Origin: Coffea arabica
Taxonomy: Eukaryota > Streptophyta > Magnoliopsida > Gentianales > Rubiaceae
NCBI RefSeq assembly: GCF_036785885.1
Contig: NC_092320.1
Span: forward strand, 20,461,557-20,525,556
Direction: 5' to 3'
Length of the DNA stretch: 64,000 bases
Shown: piece after piece, positions 22,630 to 33,821 of the stretch
How positions within the stretch are numbered: the first letter of the stretch is position 1
How the letters are laid out: each line of letters begins with the position of its first letter
Made by a program: the position numbers and the translations under genes
Notes under the pieces: model-generated
What the model saw: only the letters and a program-made list of their open reading frames with translations
What the model was told of the DNA's origin: nothing
Database searches by the model: none

Positions 22630-23075
22630 CTAAGGTAAACACCCAAATATTGCAGATCAAACCAATGCCAATCATTACCATTCCAATAGTCAATCACCTT
22701 AGGTGAAAGATGTTCTTCTGGGATTTCTGGTACGATACTAGCTAGAGGTGAATCCGTAAGCCAGGTATCTAACCAAAAGTGAATGGATTTCCCATTACCC
22801 ACTCTCCAACAAACTCCCTCATCCAAAATAGCAGCCGTGCTCCATATACCTCTCCACAGATGGGAAGCATTTGATTTACACGAGAAAGCCTTGCTACTAT
22901 ATTTACTGTAAAGGATTTGCTGCCAAAGACCATCGTCATGTTTCAACAAATTCCACCCAAGTTTGCTGAGGGTTGCTTCATTGAGAAGTGAAAGATTTCT
23001 AATACCCAGGCCACCACACTCTTTCGGCAAGCAAACCTGATCCCAAGCTTTCGCCATCTTTTTCCCCCCACAAAA
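22630..23075 (-). pseudogene. LINE ORF2 C-terminal fragment captured in the Mutator-like element
   Basis: The frame encodes WDQVCLPKECGGLGIRNLSL and CWRVGNGKSIHFWLDTWL, typical of the region after reverse transcriptase in plant L1-type ORF2. The zinc-binding domain that should follow is only begun. No RT catalytic part is present, and both ends lie inside the Mutator-like element. This is therefore a captured fragment rather than an independent insertion. Its open frame runs from 23276 to 22611, into the TIR. Confidence 0.8.
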
Positions 23076-24005
23076 AGCGTCTATTGCAGCAAAGAAGATG
23101 AGACCGTTTGGTTGGGCTTTACTTCCTCTCTCTCGCTCTCGCTTTCCCTCTCTCTCTTCTCTCCCTCTCTCTCTCTTCGTAGGGTTTGAAGGGAAGAAAT
23201 GAGTCCGTTCAATTGCCTTTTGGGTATTATACAAGGGCATTTTGATCCTTTTATCAATTCCCGTTAATTTTACCAATTTCCATCACGGCTACAACTTAGT
23301 TCAAAGCACGAGGTGTCGCGTTGTATATTTTGAAACCATAAGGGGCTTATTTGTATATTAGGTTTAGCACATGGGGCTTTTTTGTTTTTAATCCTAATTA
23401 AAATAATGTTTGGCAGGGACAAAGGGGGAAATTAATAATAAAATTACTAACAATTAACACCCTATCAATTCACTCAATTAATCATCGATGCAATGATAAT
23501 TTCATTTATTCACTGATAAACAAGTTATAACTGCCAAACATGTAACAATCAACTTTTTCTTACTGTATTGGTGATTAAGGTATGACCGTTAATCACTTCC
23601 CTAATCAAGAAATAACCTTAGGCACAAACATAAAATTTAATTTTTCAATTACTTTAAGAATTAAAGAAGCCCTGTTCTAACCAAATAACACGCTATGAGG
23701 GTTATTTTAAGTTAGCCCATATGTTCTTCTGACACAAATCCAATCATGTTAGTTACCACTAATTTAAAGTAATTAAATAATTATGAATTTAACTGCTCTA
23801 ACTGATTTTAGGTTATTAGATTAAATTAACTATTGAGTGTCCTTAATATTCAAATAAAATAATAACCATAAGACATTAAATCAGAGAACATAAATTGCAG
23901 ATTTATTATAAAATAAAGAGAGTACAAAACCTAACAAATAATTCCAAGGCCAAAAAGGCACCGAAAACTAAAAATACAAAAAAGTTTAAATAGAATAACA
24001 TGTTT

Positions 24006-24254
24006 TGTTGAAAATCTAGAATATCTTTTTCTATGTATATCCCATGATTTCTGCTATATCCCATGATTTCTGCTCTATTTTAGGATAGAATAATTTACTC
24101 CTAATGTATTTTAGAATAGAATAAATTAGCTCCTAATTTTTAGGAAAGTACAGATTTCATGGAATTGACAAAAGTCAAATTCCATTTGTATAAATGTTGT
24201 ACAGAGTCTAAAACAAAAGATATAACAGAACAATTCAGTTTTTCTTTTTGTTCA
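24006..24254 (+). repeat. 5' LTR of the copia element
   Basis: It starts TGTTGAAAAT and ends TTCA. A candidate TATA box TATAAATG lies at 24189-24196. It contains a tandem duplication of about 19 bp (TATCCCATGATTTCTGC repeated) that is also present in the 3' LTR. Confidence 0.93.
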
Positions 24255-24266
24255 TGGTATCAGAGC
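24255..24266 (+). other. Primer-binding site, initiator tRNA-Met
   Basis: TGGTATCAGAGC directly follows the 5' LTR, the common copia primer site. Confidence 0.9.
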
Positions 24267-24413
24267 TTTTGCTCTTGGGACCTCTTCTTGTCAGCCTTCA
24301 TTGCTGAGTGCTTTCCTCTCTTCAAGTCTTTATTGCCAAGTGCAATTTCCAGCCTTCATTGCTGATTTTTTTCATTAGGCCTTCATTGCAAATTTTTCTT
24401 TGAAACCTCCAAC

Positions 24414-27400
24414 ATGTCTGAAACTGAAACATCAGAAATCCACTCCAATACCAAATCAGAAGAGACCTCAAATATTCCACAAACAGGGGATTTGCAGAGT
24501 ATCCAGGCAGCCTACAGGTTCAATGGAAAAAACTATTTGAAGTGGTCACAATTTGTTCAAACATTTCTCAAAGGAAAGGGCAAAATCAGCCACTTGCTTG
24601 GAACTGGATCGAAAAAGGGAGATCCTAAATTCGCTGCTTGGGATAAAGAGGATTCTATGGTCATGTCATGGCTGTGGAACTCCATGTTACCTGAAATAAG
24701 CGATACTTGTATGTTCCTACCAACAGCTCAAGACATATGGACTACTATTCGACAGACCTATTCAAAGGCAGGAGATGCTGCCCTAATCTATGAGATCAAA
24801 ACAAAGATCTCAGCCACTAAACAGGGCAACCTTTCTGTTACTCAATATGCCAACCTTCTGCAAAATCTATGGCAGGAACTGGACCAATATCGGTGTGTTC
24901 AGATGTTGTGTAGTGAAGATGCAGCCACCTTGAAAAACTTTATCGAAAAGGATAGAGTTTATGACTTCCTTGCAGGTCTGAATGTGGAATTTGATCAGGT
25001 CAAAGTCCAGATATTGGGGAAGGAAAGATTATCATCTCTGAATGAGACAATATCATTGATTCGAGCTGAAGAGAATAGGCGAGAAGTCATGTTAGAGCCT
25101 AAAACATTAGAAGGCTCGGCAATGATTTCTACAAAGTCAAATAAAGACACAATTTGGTGCACGTGCTGCAAAAAATCACGCCATACGCGAGATGATTGCT
25201 TCAAACTCCATGGGAAGGAACAAGTCCTTAGTCGTAAAGGAGGATTCAAAGGGGGAAAAGCCCACTTAACTGCTGGAGAAGACCAAACACAAGAAAAATC
25301 CAACCAGGCTGGTATGGGAGAATTCAAGAAAGAAGAAATCGAAAAGCTAAGAAACCTCCTAAATTCCCTTGAAAAGTCCTCTAGTACGTGTTCATTGGCT
25401 CAATCAGGTAAGTACCTTAACTCTTATGCTTTAAGTGCCTCAAGCATGTCTTCTCTAGGCTCTTGGGTCATCGATTCAGGAGCTACTGACCATATGACTC
25501 ACAGCCCAATCAGATTTAGAACATACAACCCATGTCCTAGAAATAGAAAAATTACTGTTGCGGATGGATCTCCTATAACTGTTGCAGGCCAAGGGACAAT
25601 AAATCTATCAAATTCTTTATCCCTAAATAATGTGTTGCATGTCCCAAAATTGTCCTCCAATCTCATATCCATCCATCAAATTACCAAAGATCTGAACTGT
25701 AGAGTAATTTTCTATTCTACTCACTGTGTTTTTCAGGATTTGGTTACGGGGAGGACGATTGGACTTGCTAAGGTGAATGACGGGCTTTATTACCTTGAGG
25801 AGATGAGTGGCAACAAGAAGAACAAAAATCAGTTATCCCTCACCTGCTCCTCAAATAATAAATCTGAAATCTGGCTTCATCATTTCCGTCTTGGTCATCC
25901 ATCTTTTATTCTACTTAAAAGCATGTTTCCTTCACTTTTCAAGAATGAAGATGTTAGTAGTTTTCATTGTGATACATGTGAAATTGCTAAACATCATAGA
26001 CTTTCATTTCCATTGAGTAATACAAGATCTACTAGACCTTTCTCTTTGATACATACTGATATTTGAGGGCCTTGTAGAATTTCTAGTATTTCTGGAGCAA
26101 AATGGTTTGTCACATTCATTGATGATTGTACTAGAACTACTTGGTTATTTCTTATGAAAGAAAAATCAGAAGTAAGCAGTATTTTTCCAATGTTTCATAA
26201 AATGATTTGTACACAATTTGGAAGTTTGATTAAAAGAGTAAGATCTGATAATGCAAGAGACTATTTTAATCAAATTCTCTCATCTTTTTTCCAAAAAGAG
26301 GGTATAATACATGAGTCATCTTGTGTAGATACACCCCCAACAAAATGGGATTGCTGAACGAAAAAATAGACATTTACTCAATGTGATTCGAGCAATTTTG
26401 TTTCAACATAAAGTTCCAAAAACTTTTTGGGGGGAGGCTGTTTTAACTGCTGCACATTTGATAAATAGAGTACCTTCAAAAGTACTAAATAATCAAAGTC
26501 CCATTGCTGCTCTTTCTGTTTTTTACCCTGATTTTAATGTCTCTTGCACATTGTCACCAAAAGTGTTTGGTTGTGTTGCTTTTGTACATGTTCATACACA
26601 AAAAAGAGGGAAACTTGATCCAAGAGCTTTAAAATGTATTTTTGTGGGATACTCAAACACAAAGAAAGGATATAAGTGTTATCATCCTCCTTCAAAAAAA
26701 TTTTTTATCTCCATGAATGTCACATTTGTTGAAAATGAACCTTACTCTCAAAGTAACAATCCTCATCCCCAGGGGGAGAGTTCTTGGGAAGATAAGAAAT
26801 TTCTCCTTGATCTTCAAAGTCCTACACTAAACTTAAAGTCTTTCAAGCCTAACCATCCACCATATTCTAAAGGAGAACATACTAGCAGTGAACCTGAACC
26901 TGAACCTAAATTTGAAGTTGAACATGCCAGTAAAGAAATTGAACCTGATCTTGGAGCTGAGGAAAAATCTGGTTTAAATCCAACTACACCACTCAAGGTC
27001 TACTCAAGGAAGAAAGTTCATATTTCTGAACCTGTGCAAATCCAAGAGTCTGAACCACAATCAGGTACTGAAAATTCTGTTCCTTTGTGTGTTCAATCTG
27101 ACTCTGCTCCTTGTGAATTTAATGATTTAGACCTGCCTATTGCTGTTCGAAAAGGAACACGAGCATGCACTAAGCATCCAATCTCAAATTTCGTATCTTT
27201 CCATAGACTCTCTCCACAACATAAAACTTTCCTTACCACCATCAACTCCATTTCAATCCCACAAACACTACAAGAGGCACTTAGAAATAAGAACTGGTTA
27301 CATGCTATGAAAGAGGAGATGAATGCCCTAGAGAGAAATAAGACTTGAAAAATTGTAAACCTGCCCAAAGGAAAGAAAACAGTGGGGTGTAAATGGGTAT

Positions 27401-28794
27401 TTACTTTGAAATATAGAGCTGGTGGTTCATTAGAAAGGCATAAAGCACGGTTGGTCGCAAAAGGATATACACAGACATATGGGATAGATTACCAAGAGAC
27501 CTTTGCACCCGTTGCAAAAATGAATACTGTGTGTGTTCTTTTGTCTTTAGCCGCTAACTTTGGTTGGTGTTTACAGCAATTTGATGTGAAGAATGCATTC
27601 TTACATGGGGATTTAGAAGAAGAGGTGTACATGGAACCTCCACCGGGTTTCAATATAATGTTTTTTGAAAAGAAAGTGTGCAGGTTAAAGAAAGCTTTAT
27701 ATGGATTAAAACAATCACCAAGGGCTTGGTTCGGAAGATTTACTAAAGTGATGTTAGCAATGCAATACAAACAAAGTCAAGGAGATCATACTTTGTTCAT
27801 AAAACATTCAAAAGGAGGTGTTACAGCTCTACTTGTATATGTAGATGACATCATCATCACCGGGAATGATCCAATTGAAAGAGAAACACTCAAAAAGTGC
27901 TTAGCAAAGGAGTTTGAAATTAAAGAACTAGGGAGGTTGAAATATTTTTTAGGCATTGAGGTGGCATACTCAAGTAAAGGCATCTTTGTTTCCCAACAAA
28001 AGTATGTCTTAGACTTGCTTAAAGAAACAGGCAATCTTGGATGCAAGGCAGCAAGCACACCCATTGAGTCTAACCTGAGATTGAATGAAGAGAAGGATGA
28101 TAGCACAATAGATAAGGGAAGATATCAGCGGTTGGTTGGCAAACTGATATACTTGTCCCATACAAGGCCGGACATAGCATTTGCTGTAAGTGTAGTAAGC
28201 CAATTTATGCATGATCCAAGAGAGAAACACTTGCAGGCTGTCAATAGAATTCTATCCTACCTCAAAGGGACACCGAGTAGAGGAATTTTGTTCAAGAAAA
28301 ATAAATGATTGCTCATAGAGGCATATACTGATGCTGATTATGCAGGTTCTGTTACAGATCGTAGATCAACTTCAGGATATTGTACATTTCTTGGTGGGAA
28401 CCTAGTGATATTGAGGAGTAAGAAGCAATCGGTTGTTGCAAGATCAAGTGCTGAAGCAGGGTTTAGAGCTATAGCTCATGGAATTTGTGAATTGCTATGG
28501 CTCAAAATAATACTTGATGATCTTAAAATCAAGAGCGAAGGACCTATGAAACTCTATTGCGACAACAAGTCTGCCATCAACATTGCACACAATCCAGTGC
28601 AACATGATCGCACAAAGCACATCGAAGTTGATAGACATTTTATTAAAGAAAAGCTGGACAGTGGCATGATTTGCACTCCATATGTAGCATCAAATAATCA
28701 ATTGGCAGATGTCTTAACTAAGGGAATACCAACTTCCAACTTTGAAGACATTACATGCAAGATGGGAATGGAAAATATCTATTCACCATCTTGA
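24414..28794 (+). pseudogene. Copia Gag-Pol polyprotein, interrupted by three stops and one frameshift
   Basis: Gag begins at the ATG at 24414. A zinc knuckle of the form CX2CX4HX4C (CTCCKKSRHTRDDC) follows near 25160. The protease motif is WVIDSGATDHMT (about 25465-25500). The integrase zinc domain (HHFRLGHPS, FHCDTCEIAKH) comes next. RT has the catalytic YVDD at about 27838-27849, and RNase H starts near 28312 (AYTDADYAGS). Lesions are TGA at 26064 and 27346 (both at positions where copia proteins have Trp), a one-base insertion in a C run near 26330, and TGA at 28306. All domains are otherwise readable in one order. The element is structurally complete but this copy cannot make a full polyprotein. 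Confidence 0.93.
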
Positions 28795-28801
28795 GGGGGA
28801 G

Positions 28802-29049
28802 TGTTGAAAATCTAGAATATCTTTTTCTATGTATATCCCATGATTTCTGCTATATCCCATGATTTCTGCTCTATTTTAGGATAGAATAATTTACTCCTAA
28901 TGTATTTTAGGATAGAATAAATTAGCTCCTAATTTTTAGGAAATTACAGATTTCATGGAATTGACAAAAGTCAAATTTCATTTGTATAAATGTTGTACAG
29001 AGTCTAGAACAAAAGATATGACAGAACAATTCAGTTTTTCTTTTTGTCA
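28802..29049 (+). repeat. 3' LTR of the copia element
   Basis: It starts TGTTGAAAAT after the polypurine tract and ends TTTTTGTCA, one base shorter than the 5' LTR. The TGTTT target duplication follows. Confidence 0.93.
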
Positions 29050-29280
29050 TGTTTAACAGTCCAAAGGCCCATTAATTTGCTCTTTTGGTTTGATGCTTAA
29101 TTAAAATTCCTCTCAAATTACGGTGTAGGTCTCCTAAAACTCTTTTGGACTGGTACATATGACACTTGGACTGATGCCCTTAGTACATTTAAACTCATTT
29201 AACCTCTACTATATTCATAACCACCATGAGAAAAGACTTCTATGTAAAATTTTCGATGTAGGATGTAAAGACAAACTCAT

Positions 29281-29682
29281 TAAATCTCTACCTTGACGTG
29301 TATCCAATATCGACAAATAGCAGACAAATAACAAACAAACTCCACCTTCTCCAGAAAAAATTTAACGGATTCCAACGAACCATGATAGTCCAAACAAATC
29401 CCAACAAGCCATCAACAAACCAAGATGAAAAAGGGTCAACAGGTCCCGATGAGTCAAAACTCATAAAAAATTCAATATATCTCGAAGGGTTAAAATAGCA
29501 AATATAGTAATCTTGCTCCACCTTCTTCACGAAACTCTCAACGAATTCCAACGGGCCAAAATAGCTCTTCTTTAAACCATAACTAAACTCCAACGAAAAT
29601 TTTTCTTCACTCTATGTAGCGCTAAATCAATATCCCAGAATTGATAGTCTATTATTATCATCAAGAACCCAAAATCTGAAAC
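29281..29682 (-). other. Internal region of the small LTR element
   Basis: This is non-coding sequence between the split LTR and the PBS. Words such as CAACGAATTCCAACGGGCC and CCAACGAACC recur loosely. No retroviral domain is seen. Confidence 0.5.
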
Positions 29683-29695
29683 TCTGATACCAATT

Positions 29696-30214
29696 TGTTA
29701 GATTTGGTATCAGAAAATTGATCAACAAGAACAATAGAGTTCTTGGCAACCTAATAAAGACAATAACAAATCAAATAAAATAAACAGAAAGATACAAAAT
29801 TTTACGTAATTAGGCCTAATTGATCTACATCCATAGGTAAAGGGGTTGCAGATTTACTATAATAGAAAAAGAGTACAAAACCTAGAAAATAATTCCAATG
29901 CCCAAAAGGTACCTAAAATTGAAAACATAAAGGAGTCTAAATAGCATAAAATAACACTTGCATATTAAATAGCATAAAATACTTAACGATCCAAAAGCCT
30001 ATTAACTTGCTTTTTTGATTTGATGTTTAACCAAAACTCCTCTCAAATTGGAACATGAGCCCCCTAAAACTTTCTTGAATTGGTACATACGACACTTGGA
30101 TTAGTGCCCTTAGCATATTTAATCTCATTTAAATCCACTATATTTATAACCACCACAAAAAGAGACTTTTTTTTTATAAAATTCTCGATATGGGTTACAA
30201 AGACAAACTCAACA
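29696..30214 (-). repeat. 5' LTR of the small LTR element (519 bp)
   Basis: It starts TGTTAGATTTGG and ends AACTCAACA on the plus strand, with TG...CA ends. A PBS lies outside its low-coordinate end. It matches the split LTR on either side of the copia insertion. Confidence 0.75.
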
Positions 30215-30600
30215 ATCTATTCCATTCTTAAAATAGCATACTTCCAACTAATTTACTTATTTTTGGTTGTCTCAGTAGATAATTAAGTGGTCTACTATGT
30301 GCGCAATTCGTGTAATGGTTATATTTTTGGTTGAGTTGCCCACAAGTTAGTGTGGATGTGACAAGGCTTCCTCTTTCATTGACGGCAACTTGCCAAATCT
30401 AAATTGTTTGAACACACACTTTTCAAGAATAACCCAAATTAATTACATAGAGTAATTTAATAAAAATGAAAAAAATGGTGTTTTGAGATTCACTTGCCAA
30501 TGAATTCTAAAATGGTTGAATTGTCATCAAATATATATGGAATTGTTAAAAACGAAGTTTTAGCACCTCGAAGATGTTGGGGCAAAGTAGTAGTGGGGGA
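30215..30600. other. Non-coding interval after the retroelement nest
   Basis: AT-rich host sequence. No gene or repeat is recognised. Confidence 0.4.
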
Positions 30601-30602
30601 AG

Positions 30603-30740
30603 TTCAGAGTGAAGACAAGATATTTTAAATTCTTGAACCAGAGCAGTCTTCCTCGTTATTCAGATGCTCATTCAAAGGCAATACAAAAGGTGATGGATAT
30701 CTCAGGCTTAGCACATCATCACATTGCAAGTCACTTGCAG
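30603..30740 (+). pseudogene. Possible GARP/Myb-like DNA-binding domain exon remnant
   Basis: One frame reads AIQKVMDISGLAHHHIASHL then Q and a GT donor (CAG|GTACTAATC). This resembles the end of the GARP domain of type-B response regulators and GLK proteins, whose consensus is like ILELMNVPGLTREHVASHLQ. An intron directly after SHLQ is also known in those genes. The start of the domain is degenerate and two TAG codons lie in frame just upstream (near 30588). No following exon is recognised. I infer a gene remnant; chance similarity cannot be excluded. Confidence 0.35.
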
Positions 30741-32296
30741 GTACTAATCTTGATCAGCCAATGAAAATGCTCACATTTCTTATTGTTTCATTCATTACTT
30801 TCTTTAATTTTAAAATTCTTTTGGTTTTTGAATTCCTGAGTTAAGATTTGTTACTTGAGAAATATTTGAACTGTAGCAAATTAAATGTAGTCGCCAGCCG
30901 AGCTATTACTATCATAGGACATTAAGTAAATTTTATATGCCAACAATGTTTGGATAATACATTGTTGTTCATATCCTGAATTAGCCTCAAATTTTCATTT
31001 GTGTGAAGTTCACATTAATTATTTGGTGGCTTTCCAATTCCAATATTCCTGTCTCCGAAATTTTTCTTTCCTTTTGATAAATTCTCCTACATTTTTCTCT
31101 TCTTTTATTTTGTCTTGCTATTTTAGCTTTAGATATTTTAACTCGGACTCACATACAGGAAAGATGCAACTGAATTTTGAAGACAAATTTTGTTCATTAT
31201 CATCCCAAGCTTAAACATGAAGATGGGTGACAAAGTGCAAGTTAAAATAGCAAATTTTTCAATTTGTTCAAAGAGGTAACATTGGCATATTCTAACCGCT
31301 CTAGGGCTATTTATCAGCAGCTTGAGTGTCATTAATTGGTTAGTTGATTTGAAAGATCATGAGTGATTGGTGATTGGTGTTCAGTCCAAGTCACAAAGTA
31401 ATTTTCAACAATTTCATTTCTCTTATTCTATGTTGGTTATTCGACTAGTCTTCTTTCCATTGTATTAAAGAGAACTTCTCTGCATTACATTTCAATAAAA
31501 TTACTTTCAAAATTCGACACCGATCATAATATATTTCATTACTAGTGTTAGTTATACAAAAAAATTCATATGAAATTGACCAAGTTTTACCGTCTAAGTT
31601 TTTGAATTCGTTTTCAACATTTTACGATTGATGCTTGCTAAATTAAGTGCTTAATCACTTACTCTACGTATTCAATCCTTCCTGTTGCATTTGCAGCTGC
31701 AGAAGAGAATTGTCAAAATGAAAAATTGAGGAATAAAAAAGAATGATCTCCTAGCAAATTTAGTCATCACAACCGAGAGATAATTGAGTGTTATTCAGTC
31801 TAATTTCGCTTAAAAAGTATGAGATCTTCAATGTCCATGCACCATGTATATCAACCATATACAGATCATGTCACCATCACCAGCACATATTTTGCCCGTG
31901 GCATCATTGGAGTCATTTGTTTATACCATGATCGTGCATTCACAACATGACCAATATGATCAGACTCTTCTTCTTTTATCCATGATTATGTTATCATCCA
32001 TTGCATAGGAGAATGTCCTAAATCGAATTATAAAATTTTGAAAATTTGGCAAGATGTGCTACCAGCATAAAACTCAAGTGTCGATGTAAGATCTTAAAAA
32101 GCCACAGTAATCACTACATATTCCTTATAAACTGATTTTTGCTTCAAGGGTTATTCTTGCTCTTAGGGATATGTGTCATAAATTAGGTCTGATTGTCATA
32201 AACGAACTCTTGTGGATTTATGTCATAAACTTCATATTGTAGGCCAATATCTTAAAGAAAATTCTTGTTTAGATCAAGATCGTAAGAAACTAAAAC
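30741..32296. other. Non-coding interval including duplication block V
   Basis: Only the block 31613-31853, shared with unit 2, stands out. No exon is supported. Confidence 0.45.
31613..31853 (+). repeat. Segmental duplication block V, unit 1 copy
   Basis: This matches 60839-61096. Shared strings include ACTCTACGTATTCAATCCTT and GATCTCCTAGCAAATTTAGT. A 15-20 bp insertion and roughly 10-15% substitutions separate the copies. Confidence 0.85.
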
Positions 32297-33373
32297 CAGT
32301 GTTTTGAAAACCGGACCGGACCGGCCGGTTCGACCGGTTGAACCGCGAACCGGCCATGGCTCCGGTCCGGTTCAATGCCAGGTTTGACTTTGTCAAGAAA
32401 CCGGTCAAAAACCGGTCGGACCGCTAAACCGTTGAACCGGATTTGAACCGGTTATTTCCGGTTTTTGAGTTTTCCTTTTTTTTTTTTTTTTTTTTTTTGC
32501 AAAATGTAGTTATCAAGATTCGAACTCAAGACCTTTGTAATAGAAGACCAATGTAGTAACCGTTGCACTATCACATCTTATTAGTTTTTTTTGATAACTT
32601 ATTTATATAAAACAAACACTCATATTTCTTTTGTTCCATTTTTTTCACAAAATATCATCTTTTCATGACTCTTTCTTTTTAATCTTCAACACACACACAC
32701 ACACACACTCTCTCTCTCTCTCTATCATCTTTTCTTTTGCCACTCATTTTTTTATCAAACCTCTTTATTTTTAATTTATTGATGTTTTCTTCCATATTTT
32801 AATTTTGTTTTTGTCCATTAAATTTAAAAAAGTTAAAAAAGAATTATTTTTCTTTAACCCAATTTATTTAATACCACAACCACTCACTTTTATCTAATTT
32901 TTTGTTTCTTATCAAATTTGCATTTCTATTTTCAATTCTCTTGATTTTCTTCGAACTCCAAATTTCCTTTTTTAAATTGTAAATTTAAATTCCAAAATGT
33001 AAATTAAAATTTAAGTTCACAATGTCTAAATTCTCATAGACGTGAATTTTGTATAATTTCAAATATTGTGATATTTTTGGATTATATTTAAGATTTTTTT
33101 GGTAGATATAATTTAAATTGAGATGAAATTTATTTGTTTTAACTTATAATTTAAAAAATTTATTTTTAAAAATCCAAGTTATTCAAAAATAGTAAACTTT
33201 TCATCATATAAAGTATTAAATTATCCATTACATGTCTTATTTTGTGCACATATATATTTATATAAATTATTTTTTAAAAAATTCATTGAACCGAGGTTGA
33301 ACCGGTCCGACCGGTTGAACCTCGACCCTTTCACTTCACCGGTTCGATTAACGGTCCGGTTTTTAAAACATTG
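32297..33373. mobile_element. Non-autonomous hAT element with GAACCGGTT-rich ends
   Basis: The element is flanked by perfect 8-bp repeats ACTAAAAC (32289-32296 and 33374-33381). Its TIRs start CAGTGTTTTGAAAACCGGAC on the left; the right end, reversed, starts CAATGTTTTAAAAACCGGAC. About 160 bp at the left end and 90 bp at the right end are dense in CCGGTT/AACCGG words, probable transposase-binding repeats. The 1,077-bp element has no transposase. Its middle is AT-rich with a poly(T) run near 32477-32498 and a (CA)n(CT)n microsatellite at about 32690-32723. Confidence 0.88.
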
Positions 33374-33821
33374 ACTAAAACTCGAGAGTAAAGGAAAGTG
33401 TTAGACCGATTGTCTAATTTGTCCACTAGAGAGTCCCAAAAGAAAAAGCGGAGGGGGTGCAAAAGTAGATTTAACAAATGTAGAACACGTGTTTAATAGA
33501 GAAAGAGAAATAGGATTAAATATTTCTAGTTCAATTGTAATTTCATAAAGATAATCTAATTTAATTGAAACAGCCCTTCGAATTGAAGGGGAAGGATCTA
33601 TGGTAGGATATTGGGTTGACATGGTAGTATGGAGCCTTTCATGGCTCATATAAATACATACTCCAATAGTATCAAACCTAGTCTTCAAGTGCATAGCTCA
33701 ACTAGTTTACTCTTACACCTTGTACATATATTGATAAATTGCCACAGAAGCATAAAATTCAGATAATCCCACCTGAAATTTCCACAAATTATGATGATGC
33801 AGTAGCTGAAATAGTCAAAAC
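33374..33821. other. Non-coding interval between two hAT elements
   Basis: No gene recognised. The minus-strand open frame at 33401-33694 has no family features. Confidence 0.4.

Larger units (their letters stand above)
21894..23394. mobile_element. Pack-MULE-like element with long TIRs and a 9-bp target duplication
   Basis: The 1,501-bp element is bounded by perfect 9-bp direct repeats TAATTAAAA (21885-21893 and 23395-23403). Its terminal inverted repeats are over 100 bp: left from GGGTTAAAAA to about 22010, right from about 23280 to TTTTTAATCC. They share AAAGCCCCATGTGCTAAACC and ACAACGCGACA. A 9-bp duplication plus long TIRs is the signature of Mutator-like elements. No transposase is present. 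Instead it carries a LINE-derived coding fragment (22630-23075) and an internal tandem repeat (22320-22590). Confidence 0.85.
16439..23845 (-). mobile_element. Gag-protease LTR element (Athila/Tat-like), lacking pol
   Basis: On the minus strand the order is an LTR remnant (about 23845-21622, interrupted by a Mutator-like element), a PBS (21615-21598), a broken gag-protease region (21530-18855), then about 2.4 kb of non-coding, repeat-rich DNA. No reverse transcriptase or integrase is visible. No 3' LTR is found. The gag-only element's LTR abuts at 16438, so this element was probably cut by that insertion. The outer limits are approximate. Confidence 0.65.
21622..23845 (-). repeat. LTR remnant of the gag-protease element, split by a Mutator-like element
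   Basis: The parts 21622-21893 and 23404-23845 together match, in reverse, the solo LTR ending near 47707. Shared strings include GGCAGTTATAAC and TTAGTGGTAACTA. The 1,501-bp insert at 21894-23394 is foreign. The high-coordinate end is lost where the next element starts. Confidence 0.65.
24006..29049 (+). mobile_element. Complete Ty1/copia retrotransposon
   Basis: The 5' LTR is 24006-24254, the 3' LTR 28802-29049, and the 5-bp target duplication TGTTT flanks them at 24001-24005 and 29050-29054. A PBS TGGTATCAGAGC (24255-24266) follows the 5' LTR, and a polypurine tract (GAGGGGGAG, 28793-28801) precedes the 3' LTR. Gag, protease, integrase, RT and RNase H occur in copia order. By eye the LTRs differ at five bases plus one indel, about 2%, so insertion is fairly recent. 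It sits inside the LTR of a smaller element. Confidence 0.95.
23845..30214 (-). mobile_element. Small LTR element split by a copia insertion
   Basis: The LTR at 29696-30214 is matched by a second, split copy: about 23845-24005 plus 29050-29280. The split pieces share AAGAGAGTACAAAACCTA-type and TGACACTTGGA-type strings with the intact LTR. A methionine-initiator-type PBS (TGGTATCAGA on the minus strand, 29683-29692) abuts the intact LTR, so the element reads on the minus strand. Its internal region (29281-29682) is under 450 bp and non-coding, so it is a short non-autonomous element. The left limit is approximate. Confidence 0.7.
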
